From Incurvaria masculella (lineage: Eukaryota; Arthropoda; Insecta; Lepidoptera; Incurvariidae), in contig OX335651.1 of NCBI GenBank assembly GCA_946894095.1, forward strand, positions 17,754,501-17,818,500: DNA of 64,000 bases. Reading direction: 5' to 3'. The translations under genes were made by a program, and so were the position numbers. Below, piece after piece: positions 53,601 through 64,000 of the stretch; within the stretch, counting starts at the first letter, position 1, and each line of letters begins with the position of its first letter. The notes under the pieces were generated by a model that saw only the letters and a list, made by a program, of their open reading frames with translations, did not search any database and was not told the DNA's origin.

Positions 53601-56600
53601 GTCGGCGCGCCGTTGTCGCTCAGCAGCAGGACGACGGTGTCCTGCAGCATGTCCTTGGCTCGGAGCGCTTCGAGCACGGCGCCCACGCCCGCGTCCAGCT
53701 CCGCAACCATGGCTGGACAGCAACGAGAGCTGGTCAAATCACTCGCAACGGTCGACAGCAACTTGGGTAATAAACTCCCCCCAGACATTCCTGGCTGGGC
53801 AGTAAGGTATTTTTAACCGACCCTAAAAATAAGAATCTATTCGACCAGAAAATTGGTGGATTACATTTGCGACCCTTTGATTATATGTGGACTGTTCTAA
53901 TCCTGAGCTATCGAGACAATCACAACGACTTTCTCGATTAAAATCTCACCTCTAAATTATTTTGCAAAACCATAGACTTTATTCAATAGAATGCATTTTA
54001 CCAATTCCATCTGGAGCTTAAAACGCCTAAAACATACAAAGGGCCAAAAGGAAGCAAACATTTCAAGCAGTCAAGAAATATATAGCGTGCACAAGAAAAC
54101 TGCATTCTTGGTAAAATATAAATCATCGAAAACGTATTGTTTGGGTGTATTGAGATAACGTAACGTAAACATTATTGCTTTTTAATAAGTGTTTTAATTG
54201 ATTATGCCATTTTCCAATATACTTGTATGTTATATTGATTATATACATAAATAAAGATAATATATAAGAGATTATATACATAAAGATAGTCTGATGAATT
54301 CATCGATATTGATATTCTGTTAGTTAATAATGTCGTATTGCCATAAATCTATCTCATTGCTATTGTTATGAAAATTGTCATGACATGAGAAATAAAGTTT
54401 ATAAATGCTATAACATCATTACAGACAATCAAACAAACTCATAAATTTGCACAGATGCAGATTTCACATCTGCATCTGTGCAAATTTATGTATGTATGAA
54501 TACTAAATATCAAATCACCAACGCCAAAGGGAATCTGGTGTAAAATTGTTTGGTAATCTCAGGTAATCTTCCTTAAAATCGCGGAGAATCTGGTTGGGGC
54601 TGAGGGATCTGTATTTTGGATAAGAATCGTCATACATGAATTTTATTTGCTCATTAGAAATCCCCGCTCAAACAAAATTAATTTCAATATTTTTTGGATT
54701 TTCTAGTAATCCTGTAGTCCTTAATAATCTTACCATCTAATCCTAGGAACCTTTGGTAATCCCTTAGGAATCTTCCTACCTCCAATCCTTTAAGAATTAT
54801 GGAAATCACCAGGAATCTTTGGTGGTCCTTCGTAATTCTTGGGAATCTAGAAATCACACGGTGACCTCGGTAATATTTACTACTGATAATCTTGGTGTAC
54901 ACTTTTTGCTCGAGTGACTGACCCCTCGACCAACGCTAAAAATGTAGGCTGATATATATTTGGCGATTAGGCTATTCGCTTAGCGAGGGTATTGTGGGTA
55001 AGTACTTACCGGCATAATCTCTCCTATTTGTATCGCCAATGGCCTCTGTCAGTTTATTCGGTTGCGGCGGCGGCTGCATGGGGCGACGTCGCGTGCCCGT
55101 GTGCGGCGCCAGGTGGGCCAGGTACAGGAACAGGGGCTGCATTGTAGGGTGGCTAGCGATCACACGCGCCGCCTCCTCCGTGTAGAGATGCGTGGCGTAG
55201 CGGCCGCGCTCCTCGAGCGACAGGCTCAGGTTGCGCCGCATGTCCACGCCGTACATGGAGCTGTTGAGCTGTGGATTACATCCGTGTCTGTATCTACTGC
55301 TTTACGGAACAGGGGCCGCTTGCTTGAATCTTGGTTGCGTAGATAAACAGAAATCCGAATGCTAAAATAGAACCCTTACACGCTAGCGTGATAGATCGGG
55401 CTAGGGCACGAAACATGGCACTCGTTTGTTTCTCGTAACCTAATTGGAGGTCTAGGTAAATACCTACATATTGCTAGCTCCGATTGAGACTAGATTTTTT
55501 TTTTAATAAATTACCACTCGATTTCCTCACGTTTCCCAAGGTTCCCACCCATGTCAATTTCTCAACGTCTCAAAACTGTGTGTGTTGAATGGCGAGTTAA
55601 CTCACTGTCGCCTCGACCGTGTGCTCGTAGTAGTCCTGGAACCCGTTCCAGTAGCCGTAGTGCGAGTGGAAGCCGCGGCGGACCGGCGTGTAGGCGGCGC
55701 GGTGGTAGCCCAGGTGCCACTTGCCGACGATGTGCGTGCGGTAGCCGCGCTCCTGCAGCAGCTGCGGCAGCAGCCGCTCGCGCAGGTCCAGCCCGCGGGG
55801 CTCCGGAGCAAGCAGCACGAGGTGCTGCATGCCTGCGAGTTTCCCACGATGCTTGAACCATAGTTAATTAATGAGCACACAATGGGCTACAGGTTCGCTG
55901 GAACCAGAAGGACAGGAGTCCCGATCTAAACTCATTCGCCAGAATGATAGAAAAGGAACGTTCTTGCTCATTCGTGGGGCGGCAGAGTAGCCACTTGTTA
56001 GTGTAAATGGACGGACTGTAGTTAGTTCGCTTACGAACATGCAACGTCGAATGTTCGTTGCACCAAATGGCACGTATTCTTACATGTCGTTGGAACGCGA
56101 GAACAACAGTGAGCGAGTTCTTTAGTCATCTGTCTGGCCGGCTACCGTCGATGCATGTAGTTTCACTAAAAATAGGCTATGTGATATAAAGTGCGCGTGG
56201 AAGCCGCAGCGGTCCGGCGTGTAGGCGGTGGTAGCACAGGTGCCACTTGCCGACGATGTGGGTGCGGTAGCCGCGCTGCTGCAGCAGCTGCGGCAGCCGC
56301 TCGCGCAGGTCCAGCTGCTGCATGCCTGCGAGTTGCGGACGACGCTCGATAAGATCACACTATAGCAGCGAGTCAAGAAGTACCTGAGTGGCGATCGGTA
56401 TAGTGGCAGCTTAGCGTGTGCATTTAAGGTTAGGCAAAAATGCTTTCGTATGTCCGGCTGTTCTGCTCTACAGGTCTCTCTTTAAGATAATCGTTTGAGA
56501 AATGCGTTCATAACGGTTGTCGTGAAATTTTGTCAGCTGGTTTGATTTTTAAATAGAATTGGCTATATTTTAGCTATATATTATATTTCATGTATTTAGC

Positions 56601-59600
56601 TCCGTTCGGGTCAATGTAGTTTTGGACTGATGTCGGGTTTAATGATTTCCTGGATATTATATGAGTTCCCCATACAAACTTTCATCCCCTATTCACCCCC
56701 TTCGAGCTTAATTTTCGCCACAAGAGGTAACCTCTTTCCTTCTCCAAGGTCCCGACTATCTCTATACCTAAATTCATGAAAATTGGTTCAGCGGTTTAGG
56801 CGTGAAAATGCAACAGACAGACAGCGTTACTACCTTTGAACCTCAACCAACGGAGGGCAGAAGATTTCCTTTAGAAATGATCAGGAACCCTACCGTGTTC
56901 CTAGATATTTTGATTGAATAAATCTTTTTGCCGTTTGTTTCATCGCTCTGAGACCGAATTGTACTGTAATTTGTGTCTATGTTTTTATGCGACGAAGAAC
57001 AATATGCTCATGTTTATAAAGTTAATTTACTGTTTAACATAATTTAAGGAAGTTTCTTGGGAATTATTTCTTAAACTAACATAACCTTATCAGCAAGTAA
57101 TCGACAAATGGCTTTAACCCTTCATATATCAATTGAATGTAACATTGGAACAAAACAACCGCCATGTTCGAAGTGTGCTCGACTCTCGTGTACTAACACA
57201 ATTATCACCTGCACCAGATAAATACGACGACCTAGACGCCTAATGATGAACACATTAGACTAATCAGGGACAAACGGCTAAATACACGTAACGTGAACTA
57301 ATTGACCATGTCCAATAGTACTACAGTATCAATCACCTGACTTTTAATTTATTTCGGCACATACATTTTAACCGACGTGAAAAAATTTCAAAAACGTTAA
57401 ACGGTTCATAATCAAAGAAAGGTAGCGGTCCGAAATCCTAAGCACGGTGGAGTAAAGGGTCCAAAAAAGTAACCTTGGAGGAACGAACGCATTCAAAATA
57501 TTAATTGGCATCGGTCGGTAGTGTGGATTAAACGGCAATGTAAATAAAACCAGATGTTATACTTGTGATCACCTCTAAGCTTATATTTATTACTTGGAAA
57601 CATAAAGAAGTCGCAGTGTGCAAAGTTCGGGCAAGGCGAATGCGTTATCAAATTTACGTTTGAAACCTCAAATACGCATGCGTTACATAAGCAAATGTGC
57701 GAATGCGTTATCATGATGAAGGACAAAATTGGTTCGAAGATTTTCGCGAACTATTTCCAGCGCCCGAGCAAACGTTTACTTTCCATACCAATCCGCAGTC
57801 ACTTGTCCGTTGGTCTTCAAGCGACAGTGCTACGTATGTTTCTGATTTTCCGAAAAAAAAGCAACATTTTCTTACCAGTGCTTCGATTTTGCTTTACCTT
57901 TCACATTCTAAAGGAAAAACGAAATCACCTGTCACGATAGTAGTTATACAGTCAACGATTGCTCTCCTTAAAACGTTGTTACCATTTTACGGGATCACTC
58001 TATGTGCAGTCGTTTGTAGTCTTCCGTCAAATCATGCGGTATCCGTATCCATAAAGTGCAAATCTTCCGCACCTTCTGTTGCACGTGTTAAATCGTTTGC
58101 ACTTTACTCATTCCAATGTTTAATAACTGTATGGTATTATATGGTGATTACGAATTTGCTGACAAGTATTGTTTTGTCAGTCTTAATTAATTGTCGTTTA
58201 GAATCTACATAAGAATAGGTAACTGCAGTCGCTGGTCGACGTGCATCGTCATGGAGATGATTACGTCCACGTCTAAACTCACTGAACCACGCATACACAA
58301 AACTGCGAGATGACTTTTCATCACTTCATGCTTCCGGTAACCCACAGCGAAAAACATTAAAAATAATACACCGAAAATGTTCTGGAGTTGAATCCATTCC
58401 AAAGCTTAGATGAAAAAGGGTGATTATTTTTCATTTACGTTCCAAAGCCGATACACAATACATATTCAAAATGACACCACGATGAAAAGACAAAATATAA
58501 AAAAGTAAAACGTTCAAAGAGGGTTCTATTTTCAAGTGTCGTAATTCCTTTTTTTATTTCTTTCATTACAAGGTGCCAATTCCAGAAACGTTCAGTAAGC
58601 CCCATTGATACAATTTTGTACGTTGTGAACCGTAGATTTAGTACATCGCTACGGCGAACAGGTACTGACAGACAGAGCTCGTGCTACTTTTTGGTGAAGA
58701 TAGGGCACGCGCTAGGGCTATGACGTGAACAGCCTGTGTAGAGTACGGTACGAACCGGGGCGTATGGGGTACTTCCCGGTGAGGAGAAGTGAAGTTTATT
58801 TCGGATTCTTCTTCACTGGTTGATCGAATCCGCGGATCAATCAAATTGTGACATGACTTAGTGTAGTTTGACTACCAGAATTTAAATTAATAAATGGAAT
58901 TAAATGAGAGCTCGCAATGCTAGGTGAACGGCCTGTGTGGAATATCGTACGAACCGGTGCGTATGGGGTACTTCCCGGTGAGGAGAGCCGCGCGCGCCGG
59001 CGTGCACAGCGGCGGCGCGTAGTGCGCGTGCAGCTGCACGCCGGAGTAGGCGAGCGCGTCCACGTTGGGCGTCGGCACCTGGGCCGAGCCGTGGAATCCC
59101 ACGTCGTTCCAGCCCTGCGTATGGACAATCCGTCCGAGGGTTAGTGGCACAATGACAGATTTGTGAGCTCGAGCCAGCGAGCATGGCAACGACCGAAAGC
59201 CCCAGTAGCCCAGTGGCGCGACGCCTTGCGATTCGATAAGCTCGGCGAAGCACCTATGAGCGCGGTTGGGTTCTGGATGGGTGACCATTTTCTACAGCTG
59301 AGTTTGGCCGCTGTTCGGATTCCATGTAAAACTGTAGGTCCCCTTCCTCACTTACTAGGGTTTATCCCGCCAGGGATGTGTTACCATCGCATAGAATGAA
59401 CGATGGTCGAAGCGGCAATGAAAATTGTCCGTGTTTGCCATCCAGTTCAATGTGGCCGAGCAATATAAGGAAGGTCTCACGGTCAGTTTGGTATTAGCCA
59501 TCTCTGTCCAGTTAAATAAAAAAAAGAGACCCGCTGTCTTCAATTTTCAAAAACTTTCCACCCAACTTAAACGTACATGCCACATGCAAAGATAGTCGCA

Positions 59601-61737
59601 GACGTGTTGGAGGGTTTTTGTGGGTGGAAATTTACTTGACACACTCTATTATAGAGTACATATATGGTCACTTTGGCAATACGGCGGAGACTCGACATCG
59701 ACCGCATGCCAATTCTCTTTTTCTCTTCAGTGGATTAGTACCCACCAGCAACCACCCGTTTGTATGGGCGGCGTAGACACTTTTACATACAGTGGCGGCA
59801 CCGCCGGCGAGTCAGTACGCTTACTAATGAATTTCTCGAGTTCCAGCAACACGTTAGAACACTTAAGAAATTCACTAGACGACCAAACAATACAATAGGT
59901 ACAATGCATCCATGAGACATACCTACCTTGACACAAAATTAAGGGCACATTTCAGACCTGACTTGCAAGTTGGTTAGATATGCACCTGTTTAAAAAGAAT
60001 TGCTATTGTTAGAATGTGTGGGTAATTGGATTATATAGCAGCCTTGGAACGTTTTTTCTCGGCAATGAAATTAATGTATGTATCTTAATAGTTTCAGAGT
60101 TTTATACCCATATGCAAATTCAATACGGGTTATTGTATGTGTGTTAAATGTATCGACCTCCGTGGTATCAACCCTATTTTCCCGCTTTATTACAATAACA
60201 AAATCTTAACTTTTATAAGGCGTGTTCTAATTTTTTTGATACCAACCGACCTTGTAAACATTTTTTTTGCCCTGTTCACCTCGCTCTCTATAAGAGGTGA
60301 ATGTACAATAAAGATAAAGATAAAAATAATTAGATAAAAAAATAAACTGCTCACCCATCTATAATATTTAAGATAACTATTGACATTTATATTTAAATTT
60401 GGATGATCCTATTAAATTTTAAATAGTAACATATACTGTTTTTTTTTATGTGACTGGACATGGATGGCTAATACCACAAGTTCTGTCATGGTATTAGCCC
60501 AACACACCACATGGGAACTAGGTGCCATGCCAGGACCTTCCTTATATTGCACGGCTACATTAAACTGGATGGAAAACACGGACAATTTTCATTGCCGCTT
60601 CGACCATCGTTCATCCAATGCGATGGTACCAACCCGGGCGGGTTAAACCCTACCACCTAGTAAGTAAGGAAGGGGACCTACGGCTTAACGTGGAATCCGA
60701 ACCACGGCCAGCCTCTCTCAACGGTCGAATGGTCACCCATCCAAGACCAGACCGGACCCAGCGTTGCTTAACTTCGGATTTATTTTTTTATAACTTTAAT
60801 TTAGAAATTATATATATTTTAGATTTATTATAACTTAAATTTAGAAAAGTAGCTTATTATAATATACAATGCAGTATACTGTGTGTCGAGTGTGCAACAA
60901 CAAATGTAAGTCGGTCGCTGGCCCGAGTCGATCGTCCTGGCCCAAGGATGCAATTGCTCTTGTCAAGGTGACACGTGACTTATTGTATTGATAGCGCTGG
61001 AGTTGGTCAGGACTCTGAGGTCAGTGTCTCAGGAGTAACAATGATACCTTATCGGGGGCTTGATACAGGAAAACGACATAGGTACCCATACTTTATTGAA
61101 TAATATTGCAATGGTTCACCAAAATAAAATAAAAACTTTACCAAAATATTAAAATAATTTAATGCTTTCGGAACCTACGTTAAAAATATGCACTATTTTT
61201 TTGCTGTGTGGGTTCCGGCCTTTAAAATGAATACAAGTGATCCCACTGCATTTCTTACCGTACATGGCGTAAGAGCCGAATAAGCTAATACATGTCAGGT
61301 TCCCTAAAAAAGGGGGTTTGTCGTTCGTTATTCGGATTTCTGTAGGTCCCTGTCCTTAGAGGTCCCTGATATGGCACCTTGTTCCCATGTGGTGTATTGG
61401 GCTAATACGTGGGAAAGTATGTTTGGTACTTGCTAGTCGACTTAGTTGCGTAGAAGACCCGATAAATGTCGGTGAAGGCAAACACTCTTGATTCGGAAAA
61501 CTCTTTATTTTTTGTTAACCCGTCGCGTAACCGATCCACACACAAAGAATACATGAGTTATATTTTACTGAAGCGTTTTTAGTGTTGAGATGAGTTTTAT
61601 CATATAATTTTACTTACCATATCATCTGCCAATATTATAACGATATGTGGTGGCTTTCCATTATTTTCGGAAGCTGCCTCTGCTGCCAAAACCTTCACAA
61701 CACAAGTTACCAACAGCACCAATGTGAGACACGTCAT
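50672..61737 (-). CDS. Arylsulfatase B-like gene ARS-3, complete, 7 exons, membrane-anchored
   Basis: Exons in transcription order: 61737-61618, 59114-58955, 55832-55606, 55268-55010, 53712-53552, 52332-52197 and 51531-50672, in phase to 640 residues. The N-terminus [20 protein letters not shown] is a signal peptide. Active-site residues: Asp38-Asp39 (LADDM), formylglycine Cys77 in CTPAR, Lys131 and His133 (GKWHLG), a His in LAPHTG, Asp288-Asn289 (SDNGA) and Lys311 (LRGEK). Unlike its paralogs it has a hydrophobic helix at about 562-582 ([20 protein letters not shown]), then a basic tail of about 58 residues, so it is predicted to be a type I membrane protein with a luminal or extracellular catalytic domain. 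Donors GTTCGT (exon 2) and GTCCCG (exon 6) are weak; those boundaries rest on frame, homology and identical phase. Substrate unknown. Confidence 0.87.
52745..52792. repeat. Perfect 21-bp GC-rich palindrome, 6-nt loop
   Basis: TGCTGTACCCGGCACCGCTCA, loop TTGCCC, then the exact inverse. It lies in AT-rich ARS-3 intron 5, between exons 5 and 6. Confidence 0.95.
53162..53547 (+). repeat. SINE C, tRNA-type head, ending at an ARS-3 splice donor
   Basis: CTTGTAGCCTATGGCACGG (eroded A box), GAGTTCGATAAGTGC, GTTGGTACCACCGCATTGG and the tail TCCATGTCAGGTCGCATA plus nine A's. The A-run abuts the GTAAGA donor of ARS-3 exon 5 (53546-53551, minus). It contains an internal GGTTAGGTTAGG. Confidence 0.85.
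54440..54490. repeat. Perfect 23-bp palindrome, 5-nt loop
   Basis: CATAAATTTGCACAGATGC and following bases to 54462, loop TTCAC, then the exact inverse to 54490. ARS-3 intron 4. Confidence 0.95.
56191..56339 (-). pseudogene. Partial duplicate of ARS-3 exon 3, broken
   Basis: The minus strand repeats the exon 3 acceptor (CTCGCAG) and codes [20 protein letters not shown], then HIVGKWHL, before a 5-bp deletion shifts the frame. About 30 bp are missing after the start and 3 bp further on. It lies some 360 bp upstream of the real exon 3. A non-functional cassette left by a local duplication. Confidence 0.85.
56670..56840 (+). repeat. Lepidopteran 'CCCATACAAACTTTCA' repeat
   Basis: CCCATACAAACTTTCATCCCC, ATGAAAATTGGTTCAGCGG and GACAGACAGCGTTAC are the landmarks of a dispersed repeat common in moth and butterfly genomes (known to me by its sequence). 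ARS-3 intron 2. Confidence 0.75.
57490..58400 (-). pseudogene. Dead mariner-family transposase
   Basis: Minus strand, in several frames in the order of a mariner transposase: [19 protein letters not shown] near 58397, [13 protein letters not shown] with RRPATAVT (58200-58300), KKMLLFFRK, an [15 protein letters not shown] block with the catalytic-region HHDN, and [18 protein letters not shown] near 57600 (the 'APCDFFLFP' signature). There are multiple stops and frameshifts, and much of the middle is unalignable by eye. The long plus-strand frame over 57697-58212 is its shadow. ARS-3 intron 2. Confidence 0.82.
58721..58790 (-). pseudogene. Partial duplicate of the ARS-3 exon 2 3' end
   Basis: The minus strand reads CTCACCGGGAAGTACCCCATACG followed by GTTCGTACC, the same as the end of exon 2 (LLTGKYPIR) and its donor. 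The match continues about 35 bp into the intron. It lies about 165 bp downstream of the real exon. Confidence 0.8.
59205..59525 (+). repeat. SINE C, second 5S-like head type
   Basis: AGTAGCCCAGTGGCGCGACGC, GATTCGATAAGCTCGG and TTCTGGATGGGTGACC, then body and tail. The tail is shortened: GGCATGGCACC is missing. ARS-3 intron 1, 90 bp before exon 2. Confidence 0.8.
60438..60780 (-). repeat. SINE C, 5S rRNA-type head, 5'-truncated
   Basis: TGTGACTGGACATGGATGG at the tail end through GGTCACCCATCCAAGACCAG to GTTGCTTAACTTCGGA, where it stops inside the 5S-like box A. The nearest relative in the window is the copy at 35141. Confidence 0.88.
61365..61412 (+). repeat. SINE C fragment
   Basis: GGCACCTTGTTCCCATGTGG and GTATTGGGCTAATAC. 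Confidence 0.6.
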
Positions 61738-63009
61738 TTCCGCAAACAAACACAACGAAAACTCAGCAGTCGTCCAAATGTGTTGTAAGTCGTTGTGTAA
61801 GTTATGCCACGTGATATTTGAGTCAATTGCATGGGATACGAGTTCGTTGGATTAACTTTCACGGCATCACCTCTATGGCATCACCACTTCAAATAGATTT
61901 CATTTAATTGTTTGCAAAAAAACGCTTGTTAAACGATTGCAAATTTAATTTTTTAAATTTGGAACTGCTAGCCGCGTAATCTGTAATCTGAGATTTAAAT
62001 GTATGAGGTTTAGACACTGTGATCACCAAAAATTATGTAATTAACTAAACTGTAATTGAAATAACGAATTCTTAATAATTAACATAATGTACGTGTTACC
62101 ATTAATACGAACGATATAAAACAGAGCAAAGGGCTGGAATCGTGTCAGAGCTATCGGATGCGACCTTTGTGAATTGGGTCGATTTGGCGGCAAAAAATGT
62201 GTGCACTCTAGCGAGAATTTGCCAGTGATGCTGTGTGAAATATTCAATTAGGTTTTTCCTCGATTGTTTTTGTCCATTCATTTGTTTACACCTCATCTGC
62301 ATAATGCACACAATGTTATGAAGGTTTGATGAAAAATAAATAAATATAAACCTTCTGGACACAGTCTGTACTTACAAAGTAAGGGGGATCTAGTTTTTTA
62401 TTCAATAAAATCGACGAATAGTTTTCTGTTTTCGGTGGTTTTCGGTGAACTTTGAAGAATGTGATTTAATAGTTTCGTTAGGACCAGAATTATAACTGTT
62501 CTTTAAAAGATAGTCCGCTCACATCTTTACCTAACTGGAGGTTTTTAGGGACAATGCTTGTTTATGTTTGTTTATGACGACGGGCTGAACGATCAGCTCG
62601 AAAAGTCGGAGAATAGGTAGGAGGAGAATAATAGTAGGAGAAGTCGCCGTATAAAACGCCGTTAGCTTTCAAATATTTTCAACGACCTCGGTAATCTCAA
62701 AAGTATTACAATGCTTGTTTATTCGACTCACCAGGTGGTAATGCTTTGTATTAATTTCTTTTGTCCACATGAGCACCAGATATATATTGTTTTATAATAA
62801 AAAATATTATTTATTAATTTTATTCCATTTTCACGAACAGGTGGTGCTCTTCAACCGAATCTTCTTCTTTAAATAATTATTTTTGGGCGCAAGTATGGCG
62901 GGTATACCTATATTTATTTTGGATGAAAATAGTCAATATGCTAATCCAGAACTTGAATTCACTTCGTACCTTATGGTAATTCTAACGTCATTTTATGACT
63001 CGGCATTAT

Positions 63010-63109
63010 ATTCTATGGAATTGGACATGGGTGGGTAATACCACACCGACTGTCACGATATCAGCCCAGACACCACATTTCCGAAGAAAGGTGCCATGCC
63101 AGGTTCTTT
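63010..63109 (-). repeat. SINE C tail fragment
   Basis: TTGGACATGGGTGGGTAATACC and GAAAGGTGCCATGCCAGG. Confidence 0.7.
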
Positions 63110-63649
63110 TCGATACCAAGGTGTACATTTTTTACCTGAAAAATAAAAATAAAATATTTTTGACATGTTGTTACACTGAATTTCTACTAGGAATTGATTT
63201 AAAAAACTAAAATAATAGCAGAATAATATCTTACTAGGTCAAAATAATCCGGTAATTGAGCAACAACCTACTCTTTTTTGTTTAGTTATCTGTAACAAAT
63301 GTCTAAAGGTGGTGAATCTAGTTAAAACTTTTATTTGGGCAATTTATTCGTACCTATCGATACAAATAATTTTGATTGCATTGCAAATAACAATTTTATG
63401 GCATTTTGAATTATTGAAAGGCGAAGTTAGTAATCCTAACTTAGCCTGAATGTCACGTCACAGCACACGCTTTACGAAGGGCTTGCAACTAATTGATGTA
63501 ATACTGATCAAATGGCGGCTGGCATTTTTTTGGCTGGAGTTCTACCTATGTGGCCTCATTAATTTGTTTTCACAGCTGAAAACATTGGTATCACCGCATT
63601 AAAAAAAACATTTTATTATTAATGATAAGAGAATTTGGGTAAATCGCAG

Positions 63650-63836
63650 AATTGCACGGCAAGAGGTGTAGGGGCTACAGGACTTGTCTTTCATGCGAGA
63701 GGTTCGTGGGTTCAAATCCTTGCCCTGGTCATGCACCACATTCTTTCTCTTTCTGAGTTGGATAAGTGCATTTTGTTACGATTGCGAGCTGTTCCATGGT
63801 TCGGAACCCATGTAAAACTGTAGGTTCTCCCTTTAC
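63650..63836 (+). repeat. SINE C, tRNA-type head, 3'-truncated
   Basis: GTGGGTTCAAATCCTTGCC is a good B-box match. TTCTGAGTTGGATAAGTGC and GGTTCGGAACCCATGT follow, and the copy ends at TTCTCCCTTTACCC. Confidence 0.8.
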
Positions 63837-64000
63837 CCTGTCAGATTTTAATCACTTTAGCAAGCTTGATACCACGTCCGTATGTTTTTATTTAATTTAA
63901 TTATTTAATATTTTAAAATATATTCCTTAAAAAAATGACATCAAAAGAGACACATATTTTTAAAAGTTTATTAGTCAATAATTTTCAATGTAGAAGGTAA

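Larger units (their letters stand above)
61738..64000. other. ARS-3 promoter side and right flank; no gene
   Basis: The first 100 bp or so upstream of the ARS-3 ATG (61737) should hold its promoter; CAGTCGTCC near 61770 gives no clear TATA box. From 61900 to 63000 and 63110 to 63630 I see AT-rich sequence without coding frames. SINE C pieces lie at 63010 and 63650. Confidence 0.45.

Noticed and set aside
57697..58212. 171-codon plus-strand ORF
   Set aside because: It is the antisense shadow of the minus-strand mariner relic.
58200..58410. Minus ORF (product begins MEWIQLQNI) as an independent small gene
   Set aside because: It overlaps the mariner N-terminal region in a different frame.
63650..63720. 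tRNA-like sequence
   Set aside because: A- and B-box-like words are part of the SINE C head; no cloverleaf with acceptor stem is evident.

Overview
The window is nuclear DNA of an insect, most likely a moth or butterfly. It is AT-rich and intron-rich, and it is crowded with short interspersed repeats of kinds I recognise as abundant in Lepidoptera: the 'GGCCAAGTGCGAGTCGGACT ... GACGGACGG ... AGGGTTCCGTT' repeat, the 'ACCGACTTCAAAAAAGGAGG' repeat, and SINEs carrying 'AACTGGATGGAAAACACGG'. Species is not determinable by eye.

Layout. (1) 1-430: the start of ORF1 of a non-LTR retrotransposon on the minus strand, running off the left edge. (2) 1711-10396, plus: a complete seven-exon gene for 26S proteasome non-ATPase regulatory subunit 5 (PSMD5/S5b, 507 aa). 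Its introns hold a 5'-truncated Jockey-type LINE with a 12-bp target duplication and several TTAA-flanked MITEs. (3) 16005-23699, plus: arylsulfatase B-like gene ARS-1 (8 exons, 544 aa), beginning with a 14-nt coding micro-exon. (4) 24412-40419, minus: ARS-2 (9 exons, 588 aa), tail to tail with ARS-1. (5) 40420-50671: intergenic, filled with repeats. (6) 50672-61737, minus: ARS-3 (7 exons, 640 aa), with a C-terminal membrane anchor. (7) 61738-64000: ARS-3 promoter side and SINE copies.

All exon sets were assembled by hand from open frames, GT/AG boundaries and matching phase, and every gene closes in frame. All three sulfatases keep the catalytic residues expected of the family: the metal-binding Asp pair, the Cys that becomes formylglycine in C-T-P-S/A-R, the Lys and His of G-K-W-H, the Asp-Asn of S-D-N-G, and the later Lys. 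They should be secretory or lysosomal enzymes cleaving sulfate esters. ARS-1 and ARS-2 are predicted soluble; ARS-3 is predicted membrane-bound. PSMD5 is an unrelated neighbour, a proteasome assembly chaperone.

The most distinctive non-genic content is a SINE family whose copies share one body and tail but carry either a 5S rRNA-derived or a tRNA-derived head, a chain of three TTAA-bounded MITEs joined end to end, a 67-bp minisatellite that multiplies the 3' splice site of an ARS-2 intron, and several perfect short palindromes. I found no CRISPR array, rRNA gene or functional tRNA gene. I found no clearly new multi-gene system.
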